Below the pieces are notes generated by a model. It did no database searches and was not told where the DNA came from. It worked only from the letters and a program-made list of their open reading frames with translations. From NCBI GenBank assembly GCA_030682575.1, contig JAUXNX010000003.1:186001-250000 (forward strand): 64,000 nt of DNA, written 5' to 3'. Below are positions 46,201-55,200 of this stretch, one piece after another. Both the position numbers and the translations under genes were made by a program. The stretch is from Gammaproteobacteria bacterium (GTDB lineage: Bacteria > Pseudomonadota > Gammaproteobacteria > Pseudomonadales > Pseudohongiellaceae). Position 1 is the stretch's first letter, and every line of letters begins with the position of its first letter.

Positions 46201-46849
46201 CAGCGATGCCGAAGTGTACTTCACTGACCCAACCGGTTCCATTGCAGGTATAACAGCCACTGCATGGAATGGTTTCCTCACCGTGAACCTGAGCGGTGTG
46301 ACACTGGGTACTAGTATCGCTGTAGGTGGCGGTGGATCGTCGGTGCGCGGTACTGAAGGCGCGGACAACATCCTTCTCGGTGCGAAGACAGACACAGTTG
46401 TGTTTGACAGCTCGCCTACCGCGATCGATACGATCTTCAACTTCACGACTGGCAGCGGCACTACCAAGGACGTGCTGGATGTAAGCAACTCCATCGCTGG
46501 TGGTCTGAACGCAACTGTGTTCTCAACCAACCCTGTTGGAGCAACTGAACTGGCCGTTAACACCATCATCCGTCTGGCAGACATTGCTGGCGGCAACGAC
46601 ATCACCACAGCGGCTGGCCTGACTGCAGCTCTGAACGCTGGTGGCGAGTTTGCCAACCTTGATGCGGTGTCGGCTGGTGCAACGGTTTACACGTTCATCA
46701 CTTCTGCCTCTACCTCATCAAGCACGTTCTACGTGTTCAATGCGGCGTCGGTCGATGCAACTACCGACTTCAGCAGTGTCACGCTGGTGGGTGTAGTGAA
46801 TGCAGTGTCCGGCGGACTGAGTGGTTTGAATATTGCCAACTTCGCATAA
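43220..46849 (+). CDS. S-layer/RTX-like type I secreted surface protein
   Basis: A 1209-residue protein without an N-terminal signal peptide and with no cysteine that I can find. It is rich in Ala, Thr, Gly, Ser, Asn and Asp. Residues 1-170 are helical (EIISLVVGMFSAAPGAAVLDDL; AAFNNKVEVAEYFSVTK), like the N-terminal regions of RsaA-type S-layer proteins. Residues 185-570 are beta-rich with degenerate RTX-like spots (GTNANDIITGIFGD; GGSGADTVTANL). About 580-1010 hold a ~24-residue repeat array. The last 160 residues have GTEGADNILLGAKTDTVVFD and a hydrophobic tail, as in type I substrates. It is likely exported by the PrtD-like system encoded upstream. Surface-layer function is inference. Confidence 0.8.
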   Translation: MAITVEARTEIISLVVGMFSAAPGAAVLDDLSAEILAGSTMKQLAAKLALTAQFQGLFPPSAMTNSEFATKLVQQLVGNEVPSADKAAAAVEITAMLAGGASRSSVIVDVIAVLKSVPETHTVWGAGAAAFNNKVEVAEYFSVTKLQSGATLEVLQNVISGVGSSQASVDTAIAGINNEILQGTTYALTAGVDGVQGTNANDIITGIFGDATNANNTYNAGDVIDGAAGTDILNLIAQGTTASTAAAIVKNVETINILDTVGATFNAALVENAPAINFTNTQASNLSTVNGAAQASVIGLAGKGNLKVDYATTSAVLTNDAAKLSLTAVGTSTTARSTVDVSDANTIDTVSIATTGSNFVTLTAGTAAKTVTITGSGTNNFDVSAAGAVAAVVTLDASAATGANTFVMGDTLNTTDVIKGGSGADTVTANLKTATLVSPTMTSIETLSADFDAAGTIDLSGSVGLKTVTLTGSSENQTLTKAASTVTTLNVSSQTSAADTNNVVAFGFATASALTVNVGSAAATATNMTIADLQLTKVNALTLNGVGTKVNDINSSIDLSAGLSALTISAAAGSTFEHQGVMANGNIGPVKFTIGAEATYSGGVYAEGDIGDVTITLGTDSYFEAWLDTDKGSVGNITVTGTGELNMGMGISGGDLGNVSITLDGDGAANSYFGALVSGGSIGNISVSVDNGASIGIWVSAQAYDYEVNGGHIGNITLSIGEDSHISGNFEAETGDIGNISISLHGDDSTANLWFEAQYVSGDPGTGQQYIRGGNIGNINIQMAGDDSYLSAGFEASGGSIGTVTIALTGEGAEANLYLAARQPSDTVGAPSSNDIGAITITSNDEAEVNMYLSAENTIGAITANMGHDSDLYINFSGGGNDGEAVFTGLTVTMGNDADFDLRVSGYGGEIGNITGTFGNRAEVDIWLSDVSGDIGSISITAGNAADIDIFLSGNGGDVGNISVTAGNNSDVLIHASGSNGDIGSITLTGGDSSSDAEVYFTDPTGSIAGITATAWNGFLTVNLSGVTLGTSIAVGGGGSSVRGTEGADNILLGAKTDTVVFDSSPTAIDTIFNFTTGSGTTKDVLDVSNSIAGGLNATVFSTNPVGATELAVNTIIRLADIAGGNDITTAAGLTAALNAGGEFANLDAVSAGATVYTFITSASTSSSTFYVFNAASVDATTDFSSVTLVGVVNAVSGGLSGLNIANFA
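44967..46260 (+). repeat. ~24-residue G-x-I-G-x-I repeat array within the surface protein
   Basis: About 17 imperfect coding repeats, each with G-[DSNGH]-[IVL]-G-[NSDTA]-[IV] followed by a T/S-I-T/S strand and Gly/Asp. Clear copies include EGDIGDVTITLGTD, GGSIGNISVSVDNG, TGDIGNISISLHGD, GGDVGNISVTAGNN and NGDIGSITLTGGDS. Spacing is mostly 23-27 residues, with longer inserts of 31-38 in the middle. The regular strand-turn pattern suggests a beta-solenoid. Confidence 0.75.
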
Positions 46850-46858
46850 TCCTGAACT

Positions 46859-46885
46859 CCCGCATCGGTGCATTGCCGATGCGGG
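46859..46885. other. Stem-loop just after the surface-protein stop
   Basis: A perfect 10-bp GC-rich stem (46859-46868 with 46876-46885) with a 7-nt loop starts about 10 bp past the stop codon. No T-run follows, so it may protect the mRNA 3' end rather than terminate. Confidence 0.6.
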
Positions 46886-46944
46886 AACCAGGAAGACGCA
46901 AAGGAAATGAATGTCCGGTCTTTGTTGTTCGAAGATCTGAAGTG

Positions 46945-46978
46945 AAAATGCCTGCCAGGGAAACCTGGCAGGCATTTT
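46945..46978 (+). terminator. Strong terminator after the surface-protein gene
   Basis: A perfect 15-bp stem (46945-46959 with 46964-46978) closed by a GAAA tetraloop, with the 3' arm ending in TTTT. The remaining bases up to the glycosyltransferase gene at 47202 hold no supported feature. Confidence 0.88.
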
Positions 46979-47201
46979 CATTTATACCCAACTGGAAATA
47001 ATGTTTTGCAGAGTCTGCATCAGCGGCGCACCAAGGCGCAAAGCCCCTTCTGACTTGAAGTTTGAGGGCTGCTCATGTAGCCTACCGACGCCTCCAAGCC
47101 GCTGCAGCCGCGATGAACGTCGGCACTTTTCCGCGGATGGAGAGTTTTTTCATTACACAGATCTGCTCTCATGAGCGGGCCTGAAGTTCAGGCAAAAAAC
47201 A

Positions 47202-48566
47202 ATGACTCAAGAGCAAACCCCACCGAAGACAGAGGCAGAACTCAAGCCTCACAACGGCCCCAGTATTCTTTTCGCATCACCCATGAGCATTCTGGACATC
47301 ACCAGTGGTGCTTCGTTGTCCATGCGCACGTTTCTGGCGGCACTGGCTGAAAGAGGCTTTCGCGCTGTGGCGCTGCAGGCAACCCTGTTCGACTCCACCC
47401 ATGGCGGAGAGCATGTGCTGGAAGCCGGCGAGCAGGCCAAGGGCAAGGATATTCTGCGCACGCAGGCACTGGGTATCGAGCACATCATCGTGCGTACCAA
47501 GGCGTCACGTCGCCCTGATATGACATGCGAAGAGCAGGAAAGGTACATAAAGTGTTTTCGTCTCGAGCTGCGCGACCGCCGTCCCGACATGATCATTCTC
47601 TGGGGAGGCATGCTGCTGGAGATGAACATCATGCGCGAGGCGCGTGAACTCGGCATCCCCGTCATCTTCTATCTGGTCAACAGCGGCTACAATTTCAAGG
47701 ACACCTTCCGTTACGTGTCCGCCATCATCACGGATTCGCAGTCCACCGCAGATATGTATCGCGAGCGCCACAATCTGCTCTGTCATCCGATTGGCAAATT
47801 CATCGATACCAAGCTGATCAAGGCGCCGGAGCGCAAGCCAGACTACATCACCTTCATCAACCCCAGTTTCGAGAAAGGCGTGAACGTGTTCATGCCTTTG
47901 GCAAAGCTGGCGGCGGAGGAATGCCCCGAGATCAAGTTTCTGGTGGTGCAGAGCCGTGGGCGCTGGGATGTCGCGCTCAAGACACTCAAGTTCAACGCCA
48001 CGGACTTCCCCAACGTCAGCATCATTGGCCACCAGCGTGACATGCGCAAGGTCTACGCCAATACCCGGGCATTGCTGTTGCCTTCAGTGTGGTACGAGAG
48101 CGGCGCGCGGGTGATCCCGGAGGCTCTGCTCAACGGCATTCCAGTGGTGGCGAGCAATACCGGTGGTTCGAAGGAGCTGGTGGGGAAGGCGGGTGTACTG
48201 TTTGATCTGCCCGAAGACGTGCGAGAGAAGAAACTCATTCCAGCAACTGTGGAGGTGGTACGCCCCTGGCTGGAGGAGATCAAGCGACTCTGGCACGACG
48301 CCGACTACTACCAGGCATTGTGTGCACAGGTGGATGAAGAGGCGAAAAAGCACGATATTCAGCGCAGCGTTGACCGTTTCCTTGCCATTGCCGACCCCAT
48401 CGTGCAGGACAGCAAGATAGCCGTGCAGAAGGTGCTGGAAGCAAAGAAGAAAGCGGCGGCTGGCGCAACGGTGCCACAATCGACAGCGGCCAAGGACGTC
48501 ATCAAGGCGGCCTTGAATCGCAAGCAGGCACAGCAGAAGAGTCGCAACAAGAAGAAGGCGAAATAG
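47202..48566 (+). CDS. Family GT4-like glycosyltransferase
   Basis: A 454-residue GT-B glycosyltransferase. The N-terminal half contains SGASLSMRTFLAALAERGFRA (acceptor-side fold). The C-terminal half has the donor-binding region YESGARVIPEALLNGIPVVASNTGG with the two Glu residues of the EX7E motif. The C terminus is Lys/Ala-rich (AQQKSRNKKKAK). It is cytoplasmic, with no signal or membrane helix. It opens the modification gene block after the terminator. Substrates are unknown; glycosylation of the surface protein or of an exported glycan is possible. Confidence 0.85.
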   Translation: MTQEQTPPKTEAELKPHNGPSILFASPMSILDITSGASLSMRTFLAALAERGFRAVALQATLFDSTHGGEHVLEAGEQAKGKDILRTQALGIEHIIVRTKASRRPDMTCEEQERYIKCFRLELRDRRPDMIILWGGMLLEMNIMREARELGIPVIFYLVNSGYNFKDTFRYVSAIITDSQSTADMYRERHNLLCHPIGKFIDTKLIKAPERKPDYITFINPSFEKGVNVFMPLAKLAAEECPEIKFLVVQSRGRWDVALKTLKFNATDFPNVSIIGHQRDMRKVYANTRALLLPSVWYESGARVIPEALLNGIPVVASNTGGSKELVGKAGVLFDLPEDVREKKLIPATVEVVRPWLEEIKRLWHDADYYQALCAQVDEEAKKHDIQRSVDRFLAIADPIVQDSKIAVQKVLEAKKKAAAGATVPQSTAAKDVIKAALNRKQAQQKSRNKKKAK

Positions 48567-48621
48567 CCGCGCCATTCTCGACGCCTTCCCTATCAACACA
48601 GAACACAGCAGTCATCACGAC

Positions 48622-49404
48622 ATGGCCATCAGAATTTCCGACAAGAACCGCAGAGAGATGAGTGCGGAGCGGGATTTTCCCGCGACCGTTCCCGTGAAGT
48701 CGCGCTACTGTATTTTGTCCAGCCCTCGCTCTGGCAGTACCTTGCTGGGCCGGATGCTGTACGAGACCGGCCTGGCCGGTGACCCGCAGGAATACTTCAA
48801 TCCGCCGTTGCTGGAGATAGAGCGTCAGACAACCGGTAATTCCGAACTCGATATCAACGCCTTCATGCGCAACATGGAGCGCCGCCGCACCTCGCCCAAT
48901 GGCGTGTTTGGCATGAAGCTGCACTACTCGCAGATGCTCGGAGTGTTTCGCGAACGCCAGCCCAACAAGAACATGCTGCAACTGCTGGCACAATTCTCAA
49001 AGCTGATCTGGATACGCCGCCGCGATCGCCTGTCGCAGGCCATTTCACAGGCGGTGGCCCTGCACACGCAGGTGTGGAGTTCCGAGGACTCCGGTCATGG
49101 CAAGAGCAAGAACATCAACGTGCACCCATTCGAATGTGTGCGTGCACTGAACATGGTCGCGGGCGACGACTTTGGCTGGGAGCGATTGATTGCAGCTGCA
49201 GGACTGCAGGTTCACACGGTCTGGTACGAAGACCTGGTGGCCGACTACGAGAAGCAGTGCCGTGGCGTGTTGCGCTTTCTCGATCTGGAACAGTCGGTGA
49301 GCAATATCCCCGCGCCGCCACTCGAACGACAGGCAGGCGAGATCAACAAGCAATTGCGCGCCGAGTTGCTGAATTACCTGGGTTCTGACGAGGAACAGGA
49401 ATGA
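48622..49404 (+). CDS. Stf0-type sulfotransferase
   Basis: A 260-residue PAPS-dependent sulfotransferase. The 5'-phosphosulfate loop is YCILSSPRSGSTLLGRMLYE, followed by GLAGDPQEYFNPP, a hallmark of the Stf0 family that sulfates trehalose in mycobacteria. A second PAPS-contact region is LIWIRRRDRLSQAISQAVA. Later residues VHTVWYEDLVADYEKQC fit the core fold. It overlaps the next gene by four bases (ATGA), so it is translated with the adenylation-carrier-sulfotransferase fusion. The acceptor is unknown; a sugar is plausible from the family. Confidence 0.87.
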   Translation: MAIRISDKNRREMSAERDFPATVPVKSRYCILSSPRSGSTLLGRMLYETGLAGDPQEYFNPPLLEIERQTTGNSELDINAFMRNMERRRTSPNGVFGMKLHYSQMLGVFRERQPNKNMLQLLAQFSKLIWIRRRDRLSQAISQAVALHTQVWSSEDSGHGKSKNINVHPFECVRALNMVAGDDFGWERLIAAAGLQVHTVWYEDLVADYEKQCRGVLRFLDLEQSVSNIPAPPLERQAGEINKQLRAELLNYLGSDEEQE

Positions 49405-52265
49405 GTCATCAGGACACCCTGTTTGCCGCCATTGCGGCGCACGCGAAGATCGCTCCCGAGATGATCGCGCTGCAGGCCTTGCACCGCACACCTCTTTCTT
49501 ATGCCGCACTGGTTACCCATATCAACACTGTGGTGCAAACGCTGAACAACGCAGGCATCGGCCGCTCCGACCGTGTGGCGATTGTGATGCCGAACAGTCC
49601 CGAGCTGGCCTCGGCCTGTCTGTCGGTGATTGCAGGGGCTTCAGCGGCGCCGCTGAATCCGGATTACAAACAGCCGGAATATGCACAGATATTTCAACGC
49701 CTGCGCCCTCGCGCACTGATCCTTCCAGCAGCCACCGATCACCCAGCCAGAGCAGCCGCGCAGAGCGCCGGTATTGCCGTGCTGGAGCTCGTCAGCTCCG
49801 CCAGCGCAGAGGCAGGATTGTTCACGCTGCAAGCGCAGAAATCGGCAGGCAAGGAATGTCAGTCAGGAATGAACCAACCCGAAGATGAGGCGCTGGTCCT
49901 GCAAACCTCCGGCACCACATCACAACCCAAAGTGGTGCCGCTGACCCAGCGCAATCTTGCTGCTTCAGCGCGCAACCTGATCGCATCGCTGGAGCTGACA
50001 TCCGCAGATCGCGTGCTGCACTTCCTGCCCATGTTTCACATCGGCGGCATCGTCGATGTGCTGGGCGCGCCTCTGATGGCAGGCGGCACGGTGTTCTGCG
50101 CGCCAAGTTTCTCCGCGCCGGATTTTTATCGTGATCTGGTGACATTCAAGCCGACCTGGACACAGGGCGTGCCGGTCATGCTGGAAGAAATGCTCAGTGC
50201 GGCGGCAGATAACAAGGCGGCAGTAGCGGGTCATTGCCTGCGCCTGGTGCGCTCGGTATCGGCGCCATTGCCAGCGGCACGCATGCAGGCGTTCGAGGCC
50301 GCGTTTTCCGTACCGGTGATAGAAATCTATGGCATGACAGAGGCGGCAGGTGTCATCACCAGTAACCCGTTGCCGCCGTGTGCGCGCAAGCCGGGCTCTG
50401 TGGGCGTGCCCGCAGGGCCGCAAGTCAAGATCGTTGACACTGAAGGGGTTGAAGCAGCTGCAGGTGCGATTGGTGAAGTGCTGGTGGCCGGCGACAACGT
50501 CATTGCCGCCTATGAAGATGCGCCGGAAGACAACCTGCGGGTGTTCTGTGACGGCTGGTTGCGTACCGGTGATCTGGGACGCTTCGACGCCGACCACTAT
50601 CTGTATCTGACCGGGCGCGTCAAGGACATGATCAACCGTGGCGGCGAAAAGGTCACGCCGCAGGAAGTCGATGAGATTCTCCTGCAGCATCCTCAGATAG
50701 CCGATGCCGCCACGTTTGCCGTGCCGCATCCAACGCTGGGGGAAGATGTGGCCGCGCTGGTGGTGCTGAAGGAAGGCGCGCAGCTCAGTGCCCAGGACTT
50801 GAGTGCCAGCCTGCGTTCGCAACTGGCGTTCTTCAAGGTGCCCAGGACAATCCACTTTGCAGAGAAGGTGCCACGTGGCGCCAATGGCAAACTGCAGCGT
50901 GCACGTCTGACAGAAATGTACGGCGATCTGGCGCAGGCACAGGGGGAGCGTCCGGCATTCAGGCCTCCGGCGTCTGCCGTGACGCGTCTGCTGGCCGGGA
51001 TGTGGAGCGACATTCTCAAGTGTGACGACATCGGCCTGGACGACGACTTCTTTGACGTGGGCGGAGACTCTCTGAAGGCGGCCAGCTTCATCAATGCGCT
51101 GCAGCAGAAATGGGGAGAAACCATCTACGTCTCGTCGGTGTTCGATGCGCCAACGCTCGCGAAGTATGAACACTACCTGCAACTGCACTATCCCGACATC
51201 GTGGCGCGCATGACTGGCAGTGCAGTGGCCGTGAAGCAGTCTCCTGTCGGCAAGGTCACTCCGGCGATGGTGGCGCAATTGCAGTCGATGATTGCCCGAC
51301 CATTGGAGCGTGCATCGGCACCGCTGATAAAGAAGAACCCGCGTGCGATCTTCGTGCTCAGCCCTCCCCGCTCCGGCTCCACTTTGTTGCGCGCGATGAT
51401 GGCTGGTCATCCCGGTCTGTTTGCGCCACCCGAATTGTATTTGCTCTCCTACGAAAATCTTGCCGATCGCAAGCGCTGGTTCTCTGGCTCGCACCGTTCG
51501 CAACTGGAGGGTTGCATCCGCGCCATGATGCAGGCGCGCAATGAGTCGGCATCAGCAAGTCAGGCACTGATGGAACAACTGGAGGCAGACGCCTGCCCGG
51601 TGCCCGATTTCTACGCGATGCTGCAGGAGTGGGTTGGCGAGCAGCTGCTGGTGGACAAGACGCCCGCCTACGCAGTGGACCTGTCCACTCTGCAAAGAGC
51701 CGAAGCCTATTTTGACGAGCCCATCTACGTGCATTTGCTGCGCCACCCCTACGGCATGATTCGCTCGTTTGAAGAGGCCAAGCTCGATCAGTTGTGGTTC
51801 CCGCGCCTGGTTGGTTCGGACTCCTACAGCCTGGAAGCGTTTCCGTTTGAACGTCGTCAGCTCGCCGAGATGATCTGGCTGAGCCTGCACCGCAATATTC
51901 TGGAATTCCTGCAGGACGTTCCCGCGCACCGCCAGTGTCGTCTGCGCTTCGAGGATGTGGTTGCCCAGCCGCAGGCGGCGATGCAATCCCTGTGCAGTGC
52001 ACTGGGCATCCCCTACGAACCGGATATGCTCGACCCGCAGGGTGACAAGAAGCAGCGCATGACAGATGGCATTCATGATGTTTCACGCATGATTGGTGAT
52101 CCCAAGTTTCATCAGCACAAGAAGATTGAAGCGACTGTCGCCGACCAGTGGAAGAGTGCGTATGAATACGACTTCCTCTCGGATGAAACGCTGCGCCTTG
52201 CCGAGAGTCTGGGCTATACAGAGACAGTGGCCAGCGTGCGTGGCCGGGAAGAAATTGAGCTGTGA
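49401..52265 (+). CDS. Adenylation-carrier-sulfotransferase fusion protein
   Basis: A 954-residue three-domain protein. Residues 1-515 are an ANL adenylating domain (LQTSGTTSQPKVVPLTQRN, EIYGMTEAAGV, WLRTGDLGRF, GRVKDMINRGGEKV, and the catalytic Lys in NGKLQR) most like the oxalate/acyl-CoA ligase branch rather than amino-acid A domains. Residues 530-605 are a carrier domain (DVGGDSLKAA, Ser about 556). Residues 650-940 are a second sulfotransferase (FVLSPPRSGSTLLRAMM). It could load an acid onto the carrier and sulfate a tethered intermediate, as the ST domain of CurM does. The product is unknown. It overlaps both neighbouring genes by four bases. Confidence 0.87.
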   Translation: MSHQDTLFAAIAAHAKIAPEMIALQALHRTPLSYAALVTHINTVVQTLNNAGIGRSDRVAIVMPNSPELASACLSVIAGASAAPLNPDYKQPEYAQIFQRLRPRALILPAATDHPARAAAQSAGIAVLELVSSASAEAGLFTLQAQKSAGKECQSGMNQPEDEALVLQTSGTTSQPKVVPLTQRNLAASARNLIASLELTSADRVLHFLPMFHIGGIVDVLGAPLMAGGTVFCAPSFSAPDFYRDLVTFKPTWTQGVPVMLEEMLSAAADNKAAVAGHCLRLVRSVSAPLPAARMQAFEAAFSVPVIEIYGMTEAAGVITSNPLPPCARKPGSVGVPAGPQVKIVDTEGVEAAAGAIGEVLVAGDNVIAAYEDAPEDNLRVFCDGWLRTGDLGRFDADHYLYLTGRVKDMINRGGEKVTPQEVDEILLQHPQIADAATFAVPHPTLGEDVAALVVLKEGAQLSAQDLSASLRSQLAFFKVPRTIHFAEKVPRGANGKLQRARLTEMYGDLAQAQGERPAFRPPASAVTRLLAGMWSDILKCDDIGLDDDFFDVGGDSLKAASFINALQQKWGETIYVSSVFDAPTLAKYEHYLQLHYPDIVARMTGSAVAVKQSPVGKVTPAMVAQLQSMIARPLERASAPLIKKNPRAIFVLSPPRSGSTLLRAMMAGHPGLFAPPELYLLSYENLADRKRWFSGSHRSQLEGCIRAMMQARNESASASQALMEQLEADACPVPDFYAMLQEWVGEQLLVDKTPAYAVDLSTLQRAEAYFDEPIYVHLLRHPYGMIRSFEEAKLDQLWFPRLVGSDSYSLEAFPFERRQLAEMIWLSLHRNILEFLQDVPAHRQCRLRFEDVVAQPQAAMQSLCSALGIPYEPDMLDPQGDKKQRMTDGIHDVSRMIGDPKFHQHKKIEATVADQWKSAYEYDFLSDETLRLAESLGYTETVASVRGREEIEL

Positions 52266-55200
52266 CAACGAACCTCCTTCAAGAATTGCTCGCTGAACTT
52301 GCCTCGCACGATGTCAAGCTATGGGCGGAAGACGGCAAGCTGCGTGTCAACGCTCCACAGGGCGCACTGACCCCTGATCTGAAAGCCAGGCTGTCTGCCG
52401 CGAAAGAAGATCTGCTGGTTTATCTTGAGCGCAAGGATCAAGAGGTGCCAGATGACTTTTCCATAAGACCATACCCAAGAGATCAGGTGATTCCTCTCAC
52501 CCAGGGACAGGAGCGCATCTGGTCGCTGGCGAGAATGGTGCCGGACAGCAGCGTCTACAATGTGCCGTCGGTCTTCGCTCTTACGGGCAGGATCAACAGA
52601 CAGGCATTGGAACAGGCCTTGAACGGCATGCAGGCGCGTTACGAAATCCTGCGCACGGTATTTCCCGGCGACACGCTTGCATCGGTCCATCAGCAGATCC
52701 TGCCGCATACATCCTTGGTTCTGTCAGTGACCGACCTCAGCCGCGACTTTGGCAAGCTGGAACCAAAACAGACTCAGCGAGCCATCGATCAGATTCTGCA
52801 GAAGGAAGTACGACGCCCCTTCGATCTGAAACTCGGCCCTCTGTGGCGCGCACGCTTGTTCCGGTTGCGACCGGGTCAGCACCTGCTGGTGATGACCATG
52901 CACCACATCATCTTCGACGGCATCTCCAAGTCGATCTTTCTGGCCGAGCTGGGTGAGCGTTACAGTGCCTGCGCTGCCGGAACGGATTTTCCAGAACCGC
53001 CTGCCGCTGTGCAGTTTGCCGATTTTGCTGCCTGGCAAAAAGAGCGGCTGGATCCGGTGACTATCGATCGGCAGTTGGCATACTGGACTGAAAGACTCGG
53101 GGGCCAGGTCGCTGCCGTGGCTACGCCCAACCAGCGCCCACGCCAACCTGGCAAAGGCAGCGCAGGCAGCATTCATTTCAACCTTCCGGATACTCTCTCC
53201 GCACAGTTGAGTGCGTTTGCCCGCAGTGAGCAGGTCAGTCTCTTCATCCTGTTCATGGCAGCGTTCGATGTGTTGCTCAATCGCTTCACCGGGCAGGAAG
53301 ATCTGCTGGTGTGTGCGCCGATGGCCAGCCGCGATCATGCCGATATTGAAAAACTGATTGGCTATTTCAACAACATTGTCGTGATTCGTACCGACCTGTC
53401 GGCGAATCCGAGCTTTCGGGAATTGCTGGCCCAGTTGCGCAAGCTGGCTGTCGAGGCCTATGACAATCAGTTCATCGCTCTGCAGCGTCTTGCCCAGATG
53501 CCACAGTTGGTACGCACGCCGCTTGCCCGCACGATGCTGTCCTTCCAGGATTCTTCCAGCCAGCATCTGCAGCTCAAGGATATCGAGGCCCACGCCATCA
53601 ATGTGCGCAAGGGTGAGGCCGATTTTGATCTGGCTCTCTATGTGGAGCGCGATGGAGACAGCATTGGTGGCGTGCTTGATTTCAACGCCGACATCTTCAG
53701 TGCCGATCTCATTCAGCGTTTTCTGCAGCGCTACGGATATCTTCTCGATCTTCTGGTCAAGAATCCCGACCAGCCGATCTCGGCGCTGCCCAGATTCGGC
53801 AAGCCTCTTGAGAAGGTGAAGGAGCTGTTCGATTCCCATCCTCAGATCGACTCGAGCGTACTGGTAGTGGATCCCCGCACAGGTGAGCTGAATGCCTACC
53901 TGGTGCTCAACGAGCATGACGTGCCCAGTCTCGACAGTATCCGGGAATTTGCCGCAGCATCATTGCCCGCCTATCGGGTTCCTGCCGCGTTCATTCCGGT
54001 GGATGAATTACCACTGCTGGCAGATGGTGCCGTGGACATTGCAGCGTTGCCGGCACCGGCGACTGATCGCAGTCGTCTTGCAACACCATATCAGGCACCG
54101 CAGTCACCGCTTGAAGAGCAGCTTGCCGCAATCTGGAAGACAGTCCTGTGGCTGGACCATGATGTTGGCAGGAATGACCGCTTTCGTGAGCTGGGCGGGC
54201 ACTCGTTGCTCTCCGTGCAACTGATCGTGGAGATCGAGAAGGAACTGGGCAGAGAGGTACCTGCACGCGCACTGGCACAGCTCGATACGGTGGCTGGCCT
54301 TGCACAACTGCTGGAGGCGGGCGATGACGAGGACGTGAGTGCATCACCCCAGGGGCTGCGTCTGCCCGCAGATATCTATCACGGCCTGCGCAGTCATACC
54401 GCAAGCTGGGAGGGAGTGCGTGCCTCCGAGGATTCCGTCACGGTCGGGTTGAATGTAGAAGGCAGCAAACCAGCGTTGTTCTGGTGTCTGCAGCGTTACC
54501 AGGAACTGACCCAACTGGCGCGCTACCTCGGCGCCGAACAACCAGTGTATGGGATGCGCTCGGGCAATCGCGTCATGATCAAGACCCAGGACAACATTGA
54601 TCTGCTCGCCGGTTATTACGTGGATGAAATTCTGGCAATTCAACCACAGGGCCCATACAGAATTGGCGGTAATTGCCAGGCTGCCCAGATTGCGTTCCAG
54701 ATTGCGACACAACTGCAGGCGCGTGGCCATGTAATCGACCTGCTGATCCTGCACGAAAAATTCATTCCATTTGCGTATTCCGGGCGTGTGGCGCTGACAT
54801 TCGGAGAGGACAGCACCTACAATCCCAAACGACATTTCAGGAATCCACAGTTCGGATGGCGCAAATACTATTCCGGCCCCATGACCAGCCGCGAGGTCAA
54901 GGGGGCGCATGGGCAGTTCTTCAAGGAACCCAATGTGCAGGATCTGACCGGGGCGATTCAAGGCTATCTGAGCGATGTGGATACGGATCGATTCGACGCA
55001 CTGTACACGGCTCAGGAGAGTATCGGACAGGTGTTGCCTGACGAGGCTTACCGCACTCGTCTCACCACACCTGCGAGCTTTACAGCGGCACCGGGTTCGA
55101 CCCGGCGGCTCTCTGTAGAGGTTCTCAACACCAGCACCGTGTGTTGGCTGTCTGCGGACCGCAGTGGTATATTGCTGGCCAATCGTTGGCTCAATGCCGA

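Noticed and set aside
46320-46450. Classical calcium-binding RTX repeats in the surface protein
   Set aside because: Only single degenerate GxxGxD-like spots are present, not tandem nonapeptides; the protein is called RTX-like only by context and C-terminal features.
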